Notes under the pieces: generated by a model
Seen by the model: only the letters and a program-made list of their open reading frames with translations
What the model was told of the DNA's origin: nothing
Database searches by the model: none
In this document: piece after piece, positions 5,550 to 9,147 of the stretch
Numbering within the stretch: position 1 is the first letter of the stretch
How the letters are laid out: the number at the start of each line of letters is the position of its first letter
Translations under genes and position numbers: made by a program
Assembly (NCBI GenBank): GCA_023436925.1
Contig: JAEZHJ010000154.1
Span: 1 to 9,147, forward strand
From: Actinomycetes bacterium
Lineage (GTDB): Bacteria; Actinomycetota; Actinomycetes; Propionibacteriales; Propionibacteriaceae
Reading direction: 5' to 3'
Length of the DNA: 9,147 nt

Positions 5550-7351
5550 TGGACCACCCCCGCCGCACCGCCGCCGCGCCGGACGGGTTCGGCGACGGCC
5601 TGCACCACGCCGCCCTTCCTGAACTCCAGGGCTGCCACGGCCCCGATCTCGGCGGCGCTCGTCCCCGGCGCCCCCGCCGCGGTGAAGGTGTAGCCGTACG
5701 GCGTCAGCCCGGCGCCGTAGACGTCGATGAAGGCCTGCTCGGCGGTCACCGCCGCGGTATTGCGCAGCGACCCGCGCGGCGCCGCGACGGCCTGCGGCAG
5801 GCTCATGCCGAGGTCGACCCGGTTGACCAGGGTCTGCAGCACGGTGGTGATGATGGTCGAGCCGCCGGGCGTCCCCAGGGCGAGGTAGGGCTTGCCGCGG
5901 CGCAGCACGATCGTCGGCGACATCGAGGATCGCGGCCGCTTGCCGGGCTCGAGCCGGTTGGGGTCATCGGCCGACCAGACGGTCGAGAAGTCGGTGAGCT
6001 CGTTGTTCAGCAGGAAGCCGCGACCCGGGACGACCATGCCGGAACCCCCGGTCTGCTCGATGGTCAGCGTGTAGGACACGACATTGCCCCACTTGTCGGC
6101 GGTCACCAGGTGGGTGGTCGCCTGGCCGCGGTCGTTCGCGCGGATCGCGGCACCGCTCGCGCACCCCGTGCCGGCCAGGTCACCGGGGGCGACCGGGGTG
6201 ACCAGGCGGGTGTCGGACGGGATCTGGCAGGCGCGGGAGTCGGCGAACCGCTGTGAGAGCAGGGTGCGGGTCGGCACGTCCACGAAGGCCGGGTCGCCGA
6301 CGTAGGCGTTCCGGTCGGCGAAGGCCAGCGCGGAGGCGTCGAGGTAGTAGTGCAGGGCCGCCGGGGTCCCCAGGCGGGCGAGCGGGAAGTTCTCCAGGAT
6401 GTTGAGCGCCTCGCCGACGGTGGTGCCGCCGCTGGAGGAGGGCGCCATCGAGTAGACCTGCAGGCCGCGGTAGTCGACCCGGGTCGGCTTGCGGTCGATC
6501 ACCCGGTAGGACGCCAGGTCGGCCTCGGTCATGAAGCCCGGCGGAACCGGGAGCGTGGTGGTCGGCGAGGTCACCGGACGCCGCACCGCCGAGACGATCT
6601 CGCGGGCCAGCGGGCCCCGGTAGACCGCCTTGGCGCCCTGTCGGGCCAGCAGCCGGTAGGTGTCGGCGAGGTCGCGGTTGCGGAAGATCGAGCCGACGGC
6701 GGGGGCGTCCCCGCCGGGCAGGAACAGGGCGGCGCTGGCCGGGAAGGCCTCGAAGCGCACCCGGTTCTCCAGGGTCTGCTGGCGGAAGGTGGCGTCCACC
6801 ACGAAGCCGCGGCTGGCGATGTCGATCGCCGGGGCAAGGTTCTGCGCCAGTGAGCGGCGTCCCCACTTCTGCAGCGCCCGCTGCCAGGTCGCCGCCGTGC
6901 CGGGAACACCGACCGAGACGCCGCTGGTGACCAGCTGCGGGCTGAACGGGTAGGGCTGGCCGGTCGCCGGGTCGAGGAAGGCGTCCCTGGGCATCGCGGC
7001 GGGCGCGGTCTCGCGTCCGTCGAGGGTGTGTACCCGACGGCTGCGGGCGTCGTAGTACACGAAGTACCCGCCGCCGCCGATGCCGGCCGAGTAGGGCTCG
7101 GTCACCCCGAGCGCGGCCGCGGTGGCGACGGCGGCGTCGACGGCATTGCCGCCGCGGCGCAGTACCGCGAGCCCGGCGGCGGTGGCCTCGGCGTCGACGG
7201 ACGAGACGGCGCCGCCGCGGCCCTCGGCGACCGCCACCTTGCGGGTGACCCGGTCGGGGCCGGGGCGGGCCTGGGCCGGCACCAGGCCGGTGGCGAGCAG
7301 GGCGAGGCTGCTGAGGGCGATGAGGGCTGGGCGAAGCAAGGGACTCGGCAT
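5534..7351 (-). CDS. ggt: Gamma-glutamyltransferase (glutathione hydrolase), secreted
   Basis: This is a complete 605-residue GGT proenzyme, an N-terminal nucleophile hydrolase that cleaves itself and then hydrolyses or transfers the gamma-glutamyl group of glutathione and related peptides outside the membrane. Residues 1-28 form a signal peptide ending in AQA. The large subunit follows, with GGNAVDAAVATAAALGV (67-83), PYSAGIGGGGYFVYY (86-100) and substrate-binding Arg113 in DGRETAP. Thr412 in ATTHLV is the predicted cleavage site and nucleophile. The small subunit has LLNNELTDFS (447-456), KRPRSSMSPT (471-480) and GTPGGSTIITTVLQ (493-506), all family hallmarks. The segment between DFS and KRP is shorter than the lid loop of E. 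coli GGT, and TIEQTGGSG (430-438) recalls other actinobacterial members. ATG 7351 is preceded by AGGAG at 6-7 nt. It is likely a single-gene unit. Confidence 0.96.
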   Translation of the reverse strand: MPSPLLRPALIALSSLALLATGLVPAQARPGPDRVTRKVAVAEGRGGAVSSVDAEATAAGLAVLRRGGNAVDAAVATAAALGVTEPYSAGIGGGGYFVYYDARSRRVHTLDGRETAPAAMPRDAFLDPATGQPYPFSPQLVTSGVSVGVPGTAATWQRALQKWGRRSLAQNLAPAIDIASRGFVVDATFRQQTLENRVRFEAFPASAALFLPGGDAPAVGSIFRNRDLADTYRLLARQGAKAVYRGPLAREIVSAVRRPVTSPTTTLPVPPGFMTEADLASYRVIDRKPTRVDYRGLQVYSMAPSSSGGTTVGEALNILENFPLARLGTPAALHYYLDASALAFADRNAYVGDPAFVDVPTRTLLSQRFADSRACQIPSDTRLVTPVAPGDLAGTGCASGAAIRANDRGQATTHLVTADKWGNVVSYTLTIEQTGGSGMVVPGRGFLLNNELTDFSTVWSADDPNRLEPGKRPRSSMSPTIVLRRGKPYLALGTPGGSTIITTVLQTLVNRVDLGMSLPQAVAAPRGSLRNTAAVTAEQAFIDVYGAGLTPYGYTFTAAGAPGTSAAEIGAVAALEFRKGGVVQAVAEPVRRGGGAAGVVQPARR

Positions 7352-7441
7352 CGAGGTCTCCTGGCGCTGGGGGGTGGGTGGCCAGTTCCTCCCGGTCTCC
7401 CGGGCGGTGATCCCTTCTTAATCCTCTCCGGCCCGGGAGTC

Positions 7442-7456
7442 CATGCCCGCGGCATG
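7442..7456. promoter_or_regulatory. Palindrome upstream of ggt, possible operator
   Basis: CATGCC (7442-7447) and GGCATG (7451-7456) are perfect inverted arms around CGC, about 90 bp upstream of the ggt start. GGCATGCC (7451-7458) is itself a palindrome. The position suits a regulator site for ggt, but no promoter hexamers are clear nearby, so this is only a candidate. Confidence 0.35.
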
Positions 7457-7466
7457 CCTAGATGTA

Positions 7467-7488
7467 CGGTCCCCCACCCGGGGGACCG
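7467..7488 (-). terminator. Perfect 9-bp hairpin in the abfA-ggt gap
   Basis: CGGTCCCCC (7467-7475) and GGGGGACCG (7480-7488) are perfect arms around a four-base loop. It follows the larger hairpin at 7512-7542 on the minus strand and may be a second terminator for the arabinofuranosidase gene, or part of the ggt leader. No T-run flanks it, so direction and role are uncertain. Confidence 0.5.
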
Positions 7489-7511
7489 CCTGCCGTCGGC
7501 GGGGAACGGCA

Positions 7512-7542
7512 AGGGGCCGGCCGCCGTCGGCGACCGGCCCCT
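7512..7542 (-). terminator. Strong hairpin terminator after the GH51 gene
   Basis: AGGGGCCGG (7512-7520) pairs with CCGGCCCCT (7534-7542). After one C/A mismatch the stem continues as CGCC (7522-7525) with GGCG (7529-7532) around a GTC loop. It begins 12 nt past the minus-strand stop at 7555, as expected for a terminator. There is no T-run, so it would be of the tail-less type seen in many Actinomycetota. Confidence 0.7.
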
Positions 7543-7554
7543 GCGCTCGGGTGA

Positions 7555-9069
7555 CTACGCGGTGGTCGACAGCCGCACCATCGCCCAGCTGACCGGGGGC
7601 AGACGCAGCGAGAGCTGACCGTCCTCCACCGTGACGTCGGCCACCGGCCGGGGCAGCACGGAGGTGGCGTCCTGCGCCGTGGCCTGCCAGGTGTGGTCGG
7701 GGTTGGACAGTTCGACCGCCTCGACCAGCTGGAGCGCTCCGAAGCCGCGCAGGTCGGCCTCGATCGGAGTCGCCTCGCTGGTGGACCGGTTGACCAGGAA
7801 CAGGGTCAGGTCCCCGGTCTCGGCGTCATGGGTGGCGACCGCGTCGACCAGCGGAACCTCGCCGTAGCGCTTCGTCTCGTAGTTCGTCGAGTCGACCAGC
7901 ACGTCCAGGACGTCTCCCTTGGCGTGCTGCGCGGTGAGCGCGAACGGGTGGAAGGTGGTCTGCCGCCAGGCCGGGCCACCGGGCTCGGTCATGATCGGGG
8001 CGATGACGTTCACCAGCTGGGCGAGCGAGGCGGCGTGGACGCGGTCGGTGTGGCGCAGCAGGGAGATCAGCAGGTTGCCCACAACCACGGCGTCGGCCAC
8101 GTTGTACTGGTCCTCCAGCAGCCGCGGCGCGACCGGCCAGTTGTCGCCGGTCGGCGGCTGGGATGGCGCCCGCTTCTGGTACCAGACGTTCCACTCGTCG
8201 AAGGAGAGGTGGATCTTCTTGCTGCTCTTCAGGGAGGTGCCGACCGAGTCGGCGGTCGCCACGACACCCTCGATGAAGGCGTCCATCGCGGTCGCGGAGG
8301 CGAGGAAGGAATCGAGGTCTCCGTCCTCCTCGGCGAAGTAGGCGTGGACCGAGACCAGGTCGACGACGTCGTAGGTCTCGCCCAGCACGACGCGTTCCCA
8401 CTCGCCGAAGCTCGGCATGAAGGGACCGGACGAGCCGCACACCACGAGGGTGAGGTCGGGGTCGAACATCCGCATCGCGCGTCCCACCTGGGCGGCGAGC
8501 CGGCCGTACTCGAGGGCGGACTTGTAGCCGACCTGCCACGGCCCGTCCATCTCGTTGCCCAGGCACCACATCCGGATGTCGTGCGGCGCTTCGGCACCGT
8601 TGGCGCGACGCAGGTCGGACAGTGCCGTCCCGCCCTTGTGGTTGCAGTACTCCAGCAGGTCGAGGGCCTCGGCGACCCCGCGGGTGCCCAGGTTGACCGC
8701 CATCATCGGCTCGAAGTCGCCACGGCGGCACCAGGCCATGAACTCATCCAGGCCGAAGGTGTTCGGCTCAGTGGTGTGCCAGGCCAGATCGAGGCGCTGG
8801 GGGCGCTGGTCGACCGGGCCGACGCCGTCCTCCCAGCGGTACCCGGAGACGAAGTTGCCGCCCGGGTAGCGGATCGTCCCCACGCCGAGTTCACGCACCA
8901 GGTCGAGCACGTCGGTCCGGAAACCGTCTTCGTCGGCCTGCGGGTGGCCGGGCTCGTAGATGCCGGTGTAAACCCCCCGGCCGAGGTGTTCGACGAAGGA
9001 TCCGAAGGTCCGGCGTCGCACCGGCCCCACGACGAAGCCCGGGGCGGCGGTGATGTGGACAGCGCTCAT
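7555..9069 (-). CDS. abfA: GH51 alpha-L-arabinofuranosidase, intracellular
   Basis: The 504-residue protein is a full-length GH51 retaining glycosidase, which removes terminal alpha-L-arabinofuranose from arabinan and arabinoxylan fragments. A (beta/alpha)8 barrel holds FGSFVEHLGRGVYTGIYEP (22-40), IRYPGGNFVSGY (66-77), WCLGNEMDGPW (168-178) with acid/base Glu173, SVHAYF (240-245) and LSFDEWNVWY (288-297) with nucleophile Glu292. These positions almost match Glu175 and Glu294 of the Geobacillus stearothermophilus enzyme. The C-terminal beta domain (about 385-504) is typical. There is no signal peptide, so it acts on imported oligosaccharides. ATG 9069 has only a weak purine run (AGAAAG) before it, but the N-terminal sequence aligns with family starts. 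No sugar transporter or regulator is in view; upstream genes lie beyond the window edge. Confidence 0.96.
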   Translation of the reverse strand: MSAVHITAAPGFVVGPVRRRTFGSFVEHLGRGVYTGIYEPGHPQADEDGFRTDVLDLVRELGVGTIRYPGGNFVSGYRWEDGVGPVDQRPQRLDLAWHTTEPNTFGLDEFMAWCRRGDFEPMMAVNLGTRGVAEALDLLEYCNHKGGTALSDLRRANGAEAPHDIRMWCLGNEMDGPWQVGYKSALEYGRLAAQVGRAMRMFDPDLTLVVCGSSGPFMPSFGEWERVVLGETYDVVDLVSVHAYFAEEDGDLDSFLASATAMDAFIEGVVATADSVGTSLKSSKKIHLSFDEWNVWYQKRAPSQPPTGDNWPVAPRLLEDQYNVADAVVVGNLLISLLRHTDRVHAASLAQLVNVIAPIMTEPGGPAWRQTTFHPFALTAQHAKGDVLDVLVDSTNYETKRYGEVPLVDAVATHDAETGDLTLFLVNRSTSEATPIEADLRGFGALQLVEAVELSNPDHTWQATAQDATSVLPRPVADVTVEDGQLSLRLPPVSWAMVRLSTTA

Positions 9070-9147
9070 GGTGGTCTTTCTGCTGCAATGCGGTTTGGTT
9101 TTGGTGGCGCGGGCCCGCCGCCGGGGGGGGGGGCGCGGGCGGGGCGC
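9070..9147. other. Upstream flank of abfA ending in a low-complexity G/C tract
   Basis: The first 35 bases before abfA are unusually rich in A/C on the minus strand and may hold its leader or promoter, but I see no clear -10 or -35. The last part is G/C low complexity with 11 consecutive G (9123-9133). This looks like a contig end or poorly resolved sequence, and nothing in it should be trusted as a gene. Confidence 0.6.

Overview
The window is very GC-rich, with G/C-biased third codon positions. It carries ordinary bacterial genes of the kind found in high-GC Actinomycetota: a twin-motif-free cupredoxin lipoprotein beside an HG..RQDLP-type membrane protein, the actinobacterial form of NAD(P)H-hydrate dehydratase, and an actinobacterial-type GGT and GH51 enzyme. 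I cannot place it below phylum level. The 3' end runs into a low-complexity G/C tract with eleven G in a row, which looks like a contig end. Extreme GC creates many long open frames opposite the real genes; these were discarded.

Layout. Positions 1-1370 (minus) hold a translationally coupled pair: a cupredoxin-domain lipoprotein (915-1370) followed by a multi-pass membrane protein that runs off the left edge (1-918). A 260-bp gap with several inverted repeats separates them from a YihY/BrkB-family membrane protein (1631-2620, minus). A 127-bp divergent intergenic region then leads to a complete DNA topoisomerase IB (2748-3743, plus), the only plus-strand gene. It converges on a second minus-strand pair: a histidine phosphatase (4615-5346) whose end overlaps the start of NAD(P)H-hydrate dehydratase nnrD (3759-4628) by 14 bp. 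Upstream lie a secreted gamma-glutamyltransferase (5534-7351) and an intracellular GH51 alpha-L-arabinofuranosidase (7555-9069), separated by about 200 bp rich in hairpins, including a strong terminator-like structure after the arabinofuranosidase gene.

How the genes relate. Two pairs look like operons by overlap: cupredoxin lipoprotein with membrane protein (probably a copper-related envelope function, not defined) and phosphatase with nnrD (nicotinamide-nucleotide repair plus an unassigned phosphatase). The other genes look like single transcription units: topoisomerase IB (DNA relaxation), YihY/BrkB protein (unknown envelope role), GGT (extracellular glutathione and gamma-glutamyl peptide breakdown) and GH51 (arabino-oligosaccharide breakdown). 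I see no tRNA, rRNA, CRISPR array, insertion sequence, phage gene or defence system. The least understood element is the cupredoxin/membrane-protein pair; the rest is mostly housekeeping or accessory metabolism.
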